A stretch of 25,088 bases of DNA from JBELHO01 sp042091375 (GTDB lineage Bacteria; Pseudomonadota; Gammaproteobacteria; Enterobacterales; Alteromonadaceae): NCBI GenBank assembly GCA_042091375.1, contig JBELHO010000047.1, positions 1-25,088 on the forward strand, read 5' to 3'. This document shows positions 6,621 to 13,712 of the stretch, piece by piece. Made by a program: the position numbers and the translations under genes. A model generated the notes under the pieces. That model was not told the DNA's origin. It worked only from the letters and a program-made list of their open reading frames with translations, and did not search any database. Each line of letters starts with the position of its first letter. The stretch's first letter is position 1.

Positions 6621-8490
6621 AAGGTATCACCTTATCTTCTTGGTAAGTCCCCCAGATCAAACTCCTAGTCAGGGTGTTATCGGCGGTCAATTGCAAAATA
6701 CCGGTTTGCCCATAATGGCGAATGTAAGCATGGCGACGCATTTTATTAATTTTTCCCAGCAAAGAGAAGCTGTCGTAACCCATAGCGAAAATGCGTTGCA
6801 AACTGTCACTTTTTTGCGGCCACAACTGCTTATTAAGTTGTTTAAGTGCTTTGTTTTGTTGATCACTTGCCAACAACCAAGGTATTTCAGTAAAAGCCAG
6901 ACCGGCTAGATCGCGGCTATCCCGCTGAGTAGACATATCACTGTGACTGCGCGAGCTGGCGAAAATAGGTATAGGATCAGCAAACGGGCTGGTGTTGACA
7001 TCGATATAGGGTTTGAGCAATCGGGTTTCCCTACTATTGCCTATCAAGTAGACCATATCCAAATCACGGCGGTTGCGGGTTTCAGTTTCTAGGCTTGGTT
7101 CAACCCTAATTTGCAGATCTTTAATGCGGTTTTCGCTAAAGTTAACATCTAAACTGCGTTTCAGTTGCTGCTGTATATCTTCTTGTCGATCAAAATAAAA
7201 GATTTCCGGGGTTTGATTAGTGATCTTTTGCCATTGCGCTAAAAATGCCGAAGCCATTCGCTGACTGACCTGGTCTTGATGACTAAACACAATAGGCTGT
7301 TGGTAATTGCGATTACTCAGTATCGAGGCAGCTTGTACGGCTTCGTCCTCTGGCAACATTGACAAGGCAACACAGTGATCGGGAACTTGCTCATTGACTG
7401 GTATGTTTAGCAATATAGTCGGTAGTTGAAGATCAGTTTGTTTAACATATTCGCTAACTTTTGGCTTAAGTAATGGGCCGATCACTCGGTCAATGGCTAA
7501 GCTTGTCAGAGTTTCTGGCAAACGGGTCATATCCAGTTGAGATGAATCAATAAAGTGAAGGGTTATTTGCGGGTCATTATTAAACGCGGCAAGAATACCT
7601 TGTTGTGCTGACTTACCCGCCATACTTTGTTTACCCGACAAAGGTAAGATAACCGCAACATTGTCAATCATCACCAATTCGTCATCTAACTGATTTTGCA
7701 GGGCAATCACTACGTTTTGAGCTGGGTGGCTGGGAAAACTGCGTTGCCATTGGCGCAAGTAACGATTAAAGGTTTGTTGTTGATCACCAAATTTATGGGC
7801 AAAAAATAGCAATTGCTGCCAACCTTTGCTGTGCGGTGGCGCCCGTTTTACTAACTGCTTGACTTGCCAATCAGACAATAAAGTCAGCTGCTGCCAAAGG
7901 GCTTGGTAGTCGGGGGTATTACCAGTATCGCTGTTCTCGTCTAGGTCTACAGCGTAAAGTTGTGCCTCAGCCGCCGCTACTGGCAAACCTCTGGCCTGTT
8001 GCACCTTGGCTAGTAATTGATAGTAATGGCTTAGTTGCGCAATATTAGGTTGCGCAATATTAGGTTGAGCAATATCAGCACTGCCTAGCAAAGCCTTTGC
8101 GGCAGTTAATTGTTGCTCGGCTAAATCCATTTGTTGCAATAAATATAGGCTCTCTGCTTGAATTAATTTAATCTTATACAGTGAATTGGCATCGGTGCTC
8201 AGTGCAGTGACTTGCAGAGCTAACCACAAGGCACGAGAGTAATTTTGTTCAGCAATATAGGCTTCGCTGGCTTTGATTAAGGTGTTTACAGCCACTTCTG
8301 GTGTCTCAGTGGTAGCTTGTTCAACAAGTTCTCTCGCCGAACTACCTGATGTTGCTGACATCGGTTTTACTGGTTCAACATTTGCTACCGGTTGTTGAAC
8401 ACTGACGCGACTAGTGCAGTTAGACAAAAAACTGACTAGTACAAGGATCACCATCAGGCGCACAGTGGAAAAAAAGGTTGAATCGCTCAC
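6607..8490 (-). CDS. lpoA: Penicillin-binding protein activator LpoA (lipoprotein)
   Basis: LpoA is an outer-membrane lipoprotein that reaches through the periplasm to stimulate the peptidoglycan synthase PBP1a. I choose GTG at 8490, giving 627 residues with lipobox LSNC (lipidated C25); an upstream ATG at 8544 lies before the predicted transcription start, and ATG 8454 would leave a signal without a charged n-region. Residues about 45-265 form a TPR-like helical domain; about 280-627 resemble a type I periplasmic-binding fold (VAVILPLSGKQSMAGKSAQQ). A 15-bp unit repeated three times (8035-8079) gives IAQPN-type repeats in a domain linker. First gene of the lpoA-yraN-diaA-dolP operon, divergent from rsmI. 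Confidence 0.93.
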   Translation of the reverse strand: MSDSTFFSTVRLMVILVLVSFLSNCTSRVSVQQPVANVEPVKPMSATSGSSARELVEQATTETPEVAVNTLIKASEAYIAEQNYSRALWLALQVTALSTDANSLYKIKLIQAESLYLLQQMDLAEQQLTAAKALLGSADIAQPNIAQPNIAQLSHYYQLLAKVQQARGLPVAAAEAQLYAVDLDENSDTGNTPDYQALWQQLTLLSDWQVKQLVKRAPPHSKGWQQLLFFAHKFGDQQQTFNRYLRQWQRSFPSHPAQNVVIALQNQLDDELVMIDNVAVILPLSGKQSMAGKSAQQGILAAFNNDPQITLHFIDSSQLDMTRLPETLTSLAIDRVIGPLLKPKVSEYVKQTDLQLPTILLNIPVNEQVPDHCVALSMLPEDEAVQAASILSNRNYQQPIVFSHQDQVSQRMASAFLAQWQKITNQTPEIFYFDRQEDIQQQLKRSLDVNFSENRIKDLQIRVEPSLETETRNRRDLDMVYLIGNSRETRLLKPYIDVNTSPFADPIPIFASSRSHSDMSTQRDSRDLAGLAFTEIPWLLASDQQNKALKQLNKQLWPQKSDSLQRIFAMGYDSFSLLGKINKMRRHAYIRHYGQTGILQLTADNTLTRSLIWGTYQEDKVIPFAVE

Positions 8491-8506
8491 AAATGAACAT
8501 CCGTTA

Positions 8507-8535
8507 TTGTTTGAGACATAGGCTGAGTTTATAAT
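8507..8535 (+). promoter_or_regulatory. Putative rsmI promoter
   Basis: TTGTTT (8507-8512), 17-bp spacer, perfect TATAAT (8530-8535). Expected start near 8542, 33 bases before the rsmI ATG. It overlaps the opposite lpoA promoter. Confidence 0.6.
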
Positions 8536-8559
8536 AAACGTCATCTTACTTTGTCACAA
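8531..8559 (-). promoter_or_regulatory. Putative lpoA operon promoter
   Basis: Read on the minus strand: TTGTGA (8559-8554), 17-bp spacer, TATTAT (8536-8531). Expected start near 8524, which places the ATG at 8544 outside the transcript and supports GTG 8490 as the lpoA start. The -10 boxes of the two divergent promoters physically overlap, so simultaneous polymerase binding should be excluded. Confidence 0.5.
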
Positions 8560-8574
8560 CATAAGTTAGCAAAA

Positions 8575-9426
8575 ATGAATCACTCAGCTGCGCAATCTGG
8601 CACTTTATACATAGTTGCAACCCCGATAGGAAACTTAGCTGACATCACTCAGCGAGCTATTGAGGTACTCTCTTCTGTTGACATCATTTGCTGTGAAGAT
8701 ACTCGCCATAGCAAGAGATTACTCTCTGCCTTGGCAATTAGCAATCGCACCTTATCTCTGCACGATCACAATGAAAGACAAAAACAACAATACATTGCCG
8801 AGCTGTTGCAATCTGGAAAAAATATCGCCTTAGTGTCTGACGCTGGAACGCCATTGATCAGTGATCCCGGTTTTCACTTAGTGCGACATTGTCAACAGCA
8901 GGGGCTCAAGGTGTCGCCGATACCCGGTGCTTGTGCTGCGATTTCGGCGCTGTCTGTGGCCGGTTTGCCCACCGATAGGTTTACTTTTGAAGGCTTCTTA
9001 CCGGCTAAATCTGCTGCCCGACAAAAAGTGTTGGCCGATCTTGCCAGCGAAACGCGCACTATGGTTTTTTACGACGCGCCAAGGCGAGCTATTGATACCA
9101 TCAGCGACATAGTCGAGGTCTTAGGCGGCGCACGTCGTTTGGTGATCGCTAGAGAGCTGACCAAAACTTTTGAGACAGTTTACGCCGACAGTGCCGATAA
9201 TATTTTGCAATGGTTGGCGAGTGATGCCAACCAATTAAAAGGTGAAATGGTGCTAGTGATCAGCGGGGCGGTATTGACTGAATCGACTATTTCAGCACCA
9301 GTGCTAGCCACCTTAAAGCTGTTATTAGCTGAAATGAAACCGAAAAAGGCCTGTGCCATTACTGCCAAAATACACGGCGTTAACAAAAATGAGTTATACG
9401 ACTACAGCTTAACCTTAAAATCCTGA
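8575..9426 (+). CDS. rsmI: 16S rRNA (cytidine(1402)-2'-O)-methyltransferase
   Basis: RsmI uses S-adenosylmethionine to 2'-O-methylate C1402 of 16S rRNA in the decoding centre. The 283-residue protein shows the tetrapyrrole-methylase fold with the family segments LYIVATPIGNLADITQRA, CEDTRHSKRLL, LVSDAGTPLISDPGFHLV and the FEGFLPAKSAAR loop, then KGEMVLVISG near the C-terminal region. ATG 8575 fits the E. coli alignment; a TTG at 8551 would add eight unsupported residues. Divergent from lpoA, as is standard. In related genomes rnpB is often the next gene; here a four-gene operon intervenes. Confidence 0.95.
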   Translation: MNHSAAQSGTLYIVATPIGNLADITQRAIEVLSSVDIICCEDTRHSKRLLSALAISNRTLSLHDHNERQKQQYIAELLQSGKNIALVSDAGTPLISDPGFHLVRHCQQQGLKVSPIPGACAAISALSVAGLPTDRFTFEGFLPAKSAARQKVLADLASETRTMVFYDAPRRAIDTISDIVEVLGGARRLVIARELTKTFETVYADSADNILQWLASDANQLKGEMVLVISGAVLTESTISAPVLATLKLLLAEMKPKKACAITAKIHGVNKNELYDYSLTLKS

Positions 9427-9454
9427 GTTATTGGCCATCGATGACCTTCTCAGA

Positions 9455-10057
9455 TCACAGCCAGCCTTTTTGTTGGGCAATACGCGCCGCATCAATGCGA
9501 TTACTGGCGTTGAGTTTGGATATGGCTTCAGACAGGTAATTTCTTACCGTGCCTTCTGATAAAAAAAGCTGTTGGGCAATTTCAGTAGTCTTCAGACCTT
9601 TACTGGCCAGCGATAAGGCCTTGCGTTCTTTTGTTGATAACGGATCATTGTCATCCAAAGCCGCTATGGCTAATTCAGGATCAATCACTTTTTTACCACC
9701 CATTACACTATTAACCGCATTGATCAGGTATTCAGATGGCGCTTCTTTTAAGATAAAAGCATTAACCCCAGCATTGAGAGCCCTTTTAATATAACCGGCT
9801 TTGGCAAAAGTGGTCATCACCATAGTGCGAATTGATGACTGGCTGCTGGCCAGTTTCTCAATTAACTCAATGCCATTCATCTCGGGCATCTCGACATCGG
9901 TTAACACTATGTCAGGTTGGTATTGCGCAATCAACTCAAGGGCTACCGCGCCGTTTTCGGCTTGTGCCACCACGTTAATATTCTCTTCAAGGCTTAACAA
10001 TGCCGATACGGCACCGCGCACTAATGCCTGATCTTCAACGACAATAATATTAATCAT
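9455..10057 (-). CDS. NarL/LuxR-type response regulator (DesR-like)
   Basis: Transcription factor partner of the adjacent kinase. The 200-residue protein has a receiver domain (residues 1-120) with acidic pocket E8/D9, phospho-acceptor D54 (IVLTDVEMPEMNG), T83 and K104, and a C-terminal LuxR-type helix-turn-helix (about residues 137-198: LSTKERKALSLASKGLKTTEI, then FLSEGTVRNYLSEAISKL). Length and layout match DesR of Bacillus. ATG 10057 is preceded by GAGGG and overlaps the kinase stop by 8 bases, indicating coupling. Last gene of the TPR / membrane protein / kinase / regulator operon. It could bind the TGTCATG boxes upstream of the operon; that is inference. Confidence 0.9.
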   Translation of the reverse strand: MINIIVVEDQALVRGAVSALLSLEENINVVAQAENGAVALELIAQYQPDIVLTDVEMPEMNGIELIEKLASSQSSIRTMVMTTFAKAGYIKRALNAGVNAFILKEAPSEYLINAVNSVMGGKKVIDPELAIAALDDNDPLSTKERKALSLASKGLKTTEIAQQLFLSEGTVRNYLSEAISKLNASNRIDAARIAQQKGWL

Positions 10058-11147
10058 CAACACCCTCGGGTAAAGTAATGGTTATGCGAAAACCTTGCTG
10101 ATGGTCAATAACACAGCGGCCACTTAACTGCTCACAGCGCTGGGTTATGCCATCTAGACCATTGCCAACAGTAAAACTATCGACTTGACCATTATCGGCG
10201 ATCAGCACAGACACTGTTTGCTGCGCTGATGACAAGTGTATATCAACAGTATCACCTTGACTGTGTTTGAGTATATTGGTCACCGCTTCGGTTAAAATTA
10301 ACAACAAACAAGATTCGTTTTGCGGTGATAACTGCTCACAACTATTGGTTAATTGCACTTTAAAACCATGATGGGTTAAGTTGTGTTGCAATTGGCTTAA
10401 TTGCGCGGCAAAATTTTGTTGTTTAAGGCCTGATATGGCTTGCCTAACTTGCGATAATATATCCCTACTCAGCTCGGCAACCTGTTTGATTTCAGCTTGT
10501 GCTAAGGTATCGTTATTGCGGTCTAAATATTTCTCAGCGAGCTCAGCTTTTAAGGCGATAGAGGTCAGTGAATGACCGATCACATCGTGTAAGTCACGAG
10601 AAATACGCTCACGTTCGGCAATGGTGGCCAACTGTTCTATCGCGGTTTGACTGACTTGTTGCTGTTGTGCATGTAGCCGATCTTTGCGTTCGGCTTGTCC
10701 CATAAACAGCAATGCCGTACTAATGATCAGCGGTGGCGCAATGAAATACCAGTCGAGAAAATTAAAACTAAACGCCGCCAATAACACCGCAATAATAATA
10801 ACTAACAAGCCTGCGGCCGCTTTTTTGGCAGTAAAATTAAAGCCGCAAAAAAACGCAATAAAGCCAAATAATGCCTGAGTACCGGGCGTGATATAGGTAG
10901 CAGCTACGCAGAGTGTGATCATCAACACAACAATGGGCAGTACTCGCTCACCTTTGGCATTGGCTGCTTTAAAATAAAGGTAGATGAAACACAGATAGAC
11001 AATAACAGAGACAGCAATCTTACTGACACTAAAAAACTGACTGTTAAATATCATCGGTAAAAAATAGAAGCCGGTAAAGATTAACGGTGACCAAACCCAA
11101 TAGGGCCTGTTGCCGTCAATGAGGCTTTGATTAAATTGATCTGACAT
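10050..11147 (-). CDS. DesK-like sensor histidine kinase (HisKA_3)
   Basis: Membrane sensor kinase of 365 residues. The N-terminal 150 residues contain about five hydrophobic segments with almost no periplasmic loop, as in the thermosensor/membrane-thickness sensor DesK. A HisKA_3 dimerisation domain carries the phospho-acceptor H187 in ERERISRDLHDVIGHSLT, followed by a HATPase_c domain with N-box LTEAVTNILKHSQ and G-box GNGLDGITQR. The start is preceded by GGAGTG at good spacing. The gene overlaps the regulator gene downstream. No fatty-acid desaturase or ABC transporter, the usual targets of DesK-type systems, lies nearby; the targets may be the two upstream genes of the same operon. Confidence 0.9.
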   Translation of the reverse strand: MSDQFNQSLIDGNRPYWVWSPLIFTGFYFLPMIFNSQFFSVSKIAVSVIVYLCFIYLYFKAANAKGERVLPIVVLMITLCVAATYITPGTQALFGFIAFFCGFNFTAKKAAAGLLVIIIAVLLAAFSFNFLDWYFIAPPLIISTALLFMGQAERKDRLHAQQQQVSQTAIEQLATIAERERISRDLHDVIGHSLTSIALKAELAEKYLDRNNDTLAQAEIKQVAELSRDILSQVRQAISGLKQQNFAAQLSQLQHNLTHHGFKVQLTNSCEQLSPQNESCLLLILTEAVTNILKHSQGDTVDIHLSSAQQTVSVLIADNGQVDSFTVGNGLDGITQRCEQLSGRCVIDHQQGFRITITLPEGVDD

Positions 11148-11175
11148 ATATCACTCCGTTAGGACAATAGCTTAA

Positions 11176-11757
11176 CTAAATAGGTTGGCCAATACCAATG
11201 CTGTTTGTTGTGATTGCTCGCCAACGTTGATGCAATACATAAATACTACACAAATAAATCACCACAATAATAAAAGGGATCAGGGTAAATCTGTGCTCGG
11301 GAAACCAAAGCCAAGCGATGGTGATAGCCAAAGTGCGAATGATCGCGTGAAACACGCCAACTTTATGGGCTATGATCCAACTTAACGGTAACCACATGAT
11401 GCCAGTTAGCACCCCTAAGGTCAGTGGAATAGAGGTATGATCTTGTAATGCAAACGGAATGGCCATAGCAAAACAAAGTAATGACATCACCATGACATGC
11501 AAAAATAATGCGTCAAATGGATTCATTTCTCCGCGTTTAGCAATAAGTGTTTCACCGGTAAATTTCGATAAAAAAACCGCCAAATAAAAAATTGAACCTG
11601 TGCCGATATAAAAGGGTAATACCATCTGCTCGGCGGAAACAAACAGTGACATCACCCCTAAAATAAACCAAACAAGGCAACCAGCTATTGGCATGGTGAT
11701 CAGTTTTTTTTGTTTGAACTCTTGTCGGTATTGACTTAGTGACATTTCTTTCATCAT
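11176..11757 (-). CDS. Integral membrane protein of unknown function (possibly DUF7010)
   Basis: A 193-residue protein with a short cytoplasmic N-terminus (SLSQYRQEFKQKKL) and about six predicted transmembrane segments, the first at residues 22-42 and the last around 157-175. No catalytic motif is seen. Length, the N-terminal SLSQYRQEF and the segment pattern remind me of the DUF7010 membrane family, but I cannot verify this. An alternative start four codons downstream exists. It lies 28 bases upstream of the kinase gene in the same direction, so it may be an accessory sensor subunit or a target of the kinase/regulator pair. A 10-bp hairpin without a T tract (11777-11803) separates it from the TPR gene. 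Confidence 0.7.
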   Translation of the reverse strand: MMKEMSLSQYRQEFKQKKLITMPIAGCLVWFILGVMSLFVSAEQMVLPFYIGTGSIFYLAVFLSKFTGETLIAKRGEMNPFDALFLHVMVMSLLCFAMAIPFALQDHTSIPLTLGVLTGIMWLPLSWIIAHKVGVFHAIIRTLAITIAWLWFPEHRFTLIPFIIVVIYLCSIYVLHQRWRAITTNSIGIGQPI

Positions 11758-11776
11758 AAACGCTCTTGGTTATAGC

Positions 11777-11803
11777 AAACCCAAGCGGTGCAAGCTTGGG
11801 TTT
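11777..11803 (-). other. Intercistronic hairpin without T tract
   Basis: AAACCCAAGC (11777-11786) pairs perfectly with GCTTGGGTTT (11794-11803) around a 7-base loop. No T run follows on either strand, so it is more likely an RNA-processing or mRNA-stability element, or a leaky terminator, between the TPR gene and the membrane-protein gene. Confidence 0.5.
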
Positions 11804-11830
11804 ACCCAGTTAAATAGGGGGTAGCTGTAT

Positions 11831-12508
11831 TTATTGATTGTTGTTGAGTAACATTTGCGCCCAGCCGTAATTAGGTGCTATGGCTAAAGCGGCTTGAAAA
11901 TCTGCCAGTGCGGCGACTTTATTATCGCTACTCAACTGGGCTAATCCACGCCAGACATAGGCTTCGGCATTACCCCATGACAGGGTTGAAGCATCTTGAG
12001 GGTACAACTCAACAGCGCGATCAAGGGCTTGCAGTGCACGGCTTTTACTACCACCAAACATACTTGGCGTGTTGTAGGCACTGATCCCTTGCACTAAATA
12101 GGCTCTGGGATTAGCTTTGTTTAACTTTAGACCGCGATCGATAGCAAATTGCGCTTTTGGGCCGTAATACATGCCTTTGATCGGTTGATAGGCAACTTTT
12201 AAACCATACACTTGCGCTAGTAACACCCAAGCTTCATCATCGCTTGGCAGTTGTTCAGTTAAGGTTTCTAAAGTGCTTATCGCTAAATCTAAGTGGTGAT
12301 TTGCCTGCTCAGGCAAACCTTGCAAATTTTCGCTAATGGCCAAACGATAATGAGCCAATGCTTGTTCATACCCTTGGTATTGCTCTGCGAGTTTAATTAG
12401 TTCTTGGCTGTTGAGGTTCATTGCCGCATTTTCTATCACATCAATATCGGCTTGACTGGCTTGCACAGCAAATGCGCTGCTCAGTAGTAACAATAATAAA
12501 GATTTCAT
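11831..12508 (-). CDS. Periplasmic TPR-repeat protein
   Basis: The start at 12508 has an upstream AGGA and yields 225 residues with a clear signal peptide (MKSLLLLLLSSAFAVQA, cleavage near residue 17). Helical repeats of the tetratricopeptide type are visible throughout, for example ALAHYRLAISENLQG, DDEAWVLLAQVYGL, NPRAYLVQGISAYN and AYVWRGLAQLSSDNKVAALADFQAALAIAP, with the N-P/A-P turns of TPRs. A role as periplasmic protein-binding scaffold is likely; no enzyme motif is present. A longer start at 12568 would bury the signal peptide. First gene of the four-gene operon ending in the DesK/DesR-like pair; the putative operator lies 80-110 bases upstream. Confidence 0.82.
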   Translation of the reverse strand: MKSLLLLLLSSAFAVQASQADIDVIENAAMNLNSQELIKLAEQYQGYEQALAHYRLAISENLQGLPEQANHHLDLAISTLETLTEQLPSDDEAWVLLAQVYGLKVAYQPIKGMYYGPKAQFAIDRGLKLNKANPRAYLVQGISAYNTPSMFGGSKSRALQALDRAVELYPQDASTLSWGNAEAYVWRGLAQLSSDNKVAALADFQAALAIAPNYGWAQMLLNNNQ

Positions 12509-12588
12509 TAGTTTTATCCTTTTTTGACTAAGTGTGCTCGATTGCTTGTTTATTGTGAGCCAATACAAAGCATAAAATTAGAGATCAT

Positions 12589-12618
12589 TGTCATGACTTT
12601 ACCATGACAAATGTCATG
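12589..12618. promoter_or_regulatory. Triple TGTCATG operator-like cluster
   Basis: TGTCATG (12589-12595), its inverted copy CATGACA (12603-12609), and TGTCATG again (12612-12618). The first two form an 8+7+8 palindrome (TTGTCATG / CATGACAA, 12588-12610). The cluster lies upstream of the minus-strand TPR operon and its right box touches the presumed -35 region of rnpB. Palindromic sites suit a NarL/DesR-type regulator such as the one encoded in the operon; this link is inference. Confidence 0.5.
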
Positions 12619-12644
12619 GACTTTTTGCCTTATTCACGTAAAAT
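12617..12644 (+). promoter_or_regulatory. Putative rnpB promoter
   Basis: TGGACT (12617-12622), 16-bp spacer, TAAAAT (12639-12644), then a GC-rich discriminator directly before the RNA's first bases at 12649-12651. The position is required by the RNA start, though the -35 box is only a 4/6 match. Confidence 0.5.
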
Positions 12645-12648
12645 GCGC

Positions 12649-13040
12649 TGCGAGTTAACCAGACAATCGCTGCCTAATTTATCGCGATATTTTTAGGGGG
12701 AGGAAAGTCCGGGCTCCAATGAGCAGGGTGCCAGGTAACGCCTGGGCGGCGTGAGCCGACGACAAGTGCAGCAGAGAGAAGACCGCCGATGGCTTGTTTA
12801 CAAGTACAGGTAAGGCTGAAAGGGTGCGGTAAGAGCGCACCGGATTGCTGGTAACAGTAATTGCAAGGTAAACTCCACCCGGAGCAAGACCAAATAGGGT
12901 TTCATTACTTTCGATAGTATACGCGTGGCTCGCGCGGAAACCGGGTAGGTTGCTTGAGCCTTAGAGCGATTTAAGGCCTAGACGAATGATTGTCACTTTC
13001 ACTAGAAAGGTACAGAACCCGGCTTATGTGTTAACTCGCA
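12649..13040 (+). ncRNA. rnpB: RNase P RNA (M1 RNA), bacterial type A
   Basis: Catalytic RNA of ribonuclease P, which removes 5' leaders from pre-tRNAs. The ends pair as TGCGAGTTAA / TTAACTCGCA (helix P1). Diagnostic conserved blocks appear in order: GAGGAAAGTCCGGGCTCC after P2/P3, the AGGGTGCCAGG and GGCGGCGTGAGCC region, AAGGGTGCGG, GGTAAACTCCACCCGGAGC, AGACCAAATAGGG, and the 3' AGAACCCGGCTTAT element. About 392 nt, normal for type A RNAs. It is followed at once by a strong terminator. Ends are estimated from helix P1 and may be off by a few bases. Confidence 0.95.
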
Positions 13041-13051
13041 AATTTTAGTAG

Positions 13052-13087
13052 CCGCTTGTTTTCTCGCTTAGAAAACAAGCGGTTTTC
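13052..13087 (+). terminator. rnpB intrinsic terminator
   Basis: A perfect 13-bp stem CCGCTTGTTTTCT / AGAAAACAAGCGG with loop CGCTT and a following TTTTCT tract, 11 bases after the mature RNase P RNA. Confidence 0.9.
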
Positions 13088-13142
13088 TAAAACCTTGGCG
13101 ATCAGGATACAACTACAAAGGTTGATTACAGCCAAGGCTCAG

Positions 13143-13310
13143 CTCTTCAGGCTTAGCTTCTTAGGTATAGCTACTTAGGCTTAACTACTTAGGCTTAACT
13201 TCTTAGGTATAGCTACTTAGGCTTAACTAACTGGGCTTAGCTTCTTAGGTATAGCTACTTAGGCTTAACTACTTAGGCTTAGCTACTTAAGCATAGCTAT
13301 CTAGGCAATA
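13143..13310. repeat. 14-bp tandem repeat array A (12 units)
   Basis: Twelve head-to-tail units of exactly 14 bp, consensus CTACTTAGGCTTAG. Units vary in an ordered manner: CTTCTTAGGTATAG is followed by CTACTTAGGCTTAA and a third variable unit, producing three 42-bp higher-order copies at 13157-13198, 13199-13240 and 13241-13282. The last unit overlaps the stop codon and final codons of the beta-barrel remnant on the minus strand. There are no spacers, so this is not a CRISPR. Function unknown. Confidence 0.92.
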
Positions 13311-13332
13311 TAATATTCATCGAAGCGACAAA
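13269..13332. repeat. 64-bp direct repeat, left copy
   Basis: Perfectly identical to 15184-15247. It comprises the last three 14-bp units plus the 3' end of the beta-barrel gene (through CGAAGCGACAAA). The two copies are 1.9 kb apart in direct orientation and flank the esterase gene. Confidence 0.93.
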
Positions 13333-13473
13333 CCCCCAACCGTCAAGTCCTCCCTGAGGACTATCAAGCCAATAGCGCACTCCCGCACCTAAACTTACCG
13401 GCAACTTGCCAAAGCGCATTAATTTACTCACTGAGAATTTCACTGGTACCGTCCATTCATCAGTAGTGCCAGC
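13297..13473 (-). pseudogene. C-terminal remnant of an outer-membrane beta-barrel protein
   Basis: On the minus strand 58 codons remain open up to TAG at 13297-13299. The translation contains SVSKLMRFGKLPVSLGAG, RYWLDSPQGGLDGWGF and a final strand ending MNIILPR. This matches the style of the C-terminus of outer-membrane 'transporter' proteins (the MetA-pathway/phenol-degradation-like barrel family), where a GxGxRYW-DSP-GGP-GWG segment precedes the last strand. Four codons upstream the frame meets a stop (TGA) and no start or signal peptide exists, so the gene is truncated. The last seven or so codons recur at the right repeat array. The family name is a judgement from motif shape. Confidence 0.65.
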
Positions 13474-13712
13474 TATTTTTAATCACCATTTGCGCAGCGA
13501 AGCAATAATCAAGCGAATCGATAAGTAGCAATAAGACATACCATTTTGTCTAATAAAAAAATGTGCAAATTTAGTTGCGTATAAATTTTTTATTCAGCAA
13601 TATATTGACTCAGAGTAGCTGAAACTATTTTTAGTTATTCTAAAAGGACATTCACTAATATATTTTCAAAATTAAACTAAAATAGTGAACTGGTATTTTA
13701 TTGGAGAAATTT
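13474..13712. other. Intergenic AT-rich segment upstream of the esterase
   Basis: No gene is seen. A possible weak promoter TTGACT (13605-13610) with TATTTT (13626-13631, 15-bp spacer) and a good ribosome-binding site GGAGA at 13703 serve the downstream esterase. Confidence 0.35.

Noticed and set aside
8454..8544. LpoA starting at ATG 8544
   Set aside because: The codon lies upstream of the inferred transcription start and would place 18 non-signal residues before the lipoprotein signal.
13143..13310. Possible CRISPR array downstream of rnpB
   Set aside because: 14-bp units join directly with no spacers and no cas genes are present.
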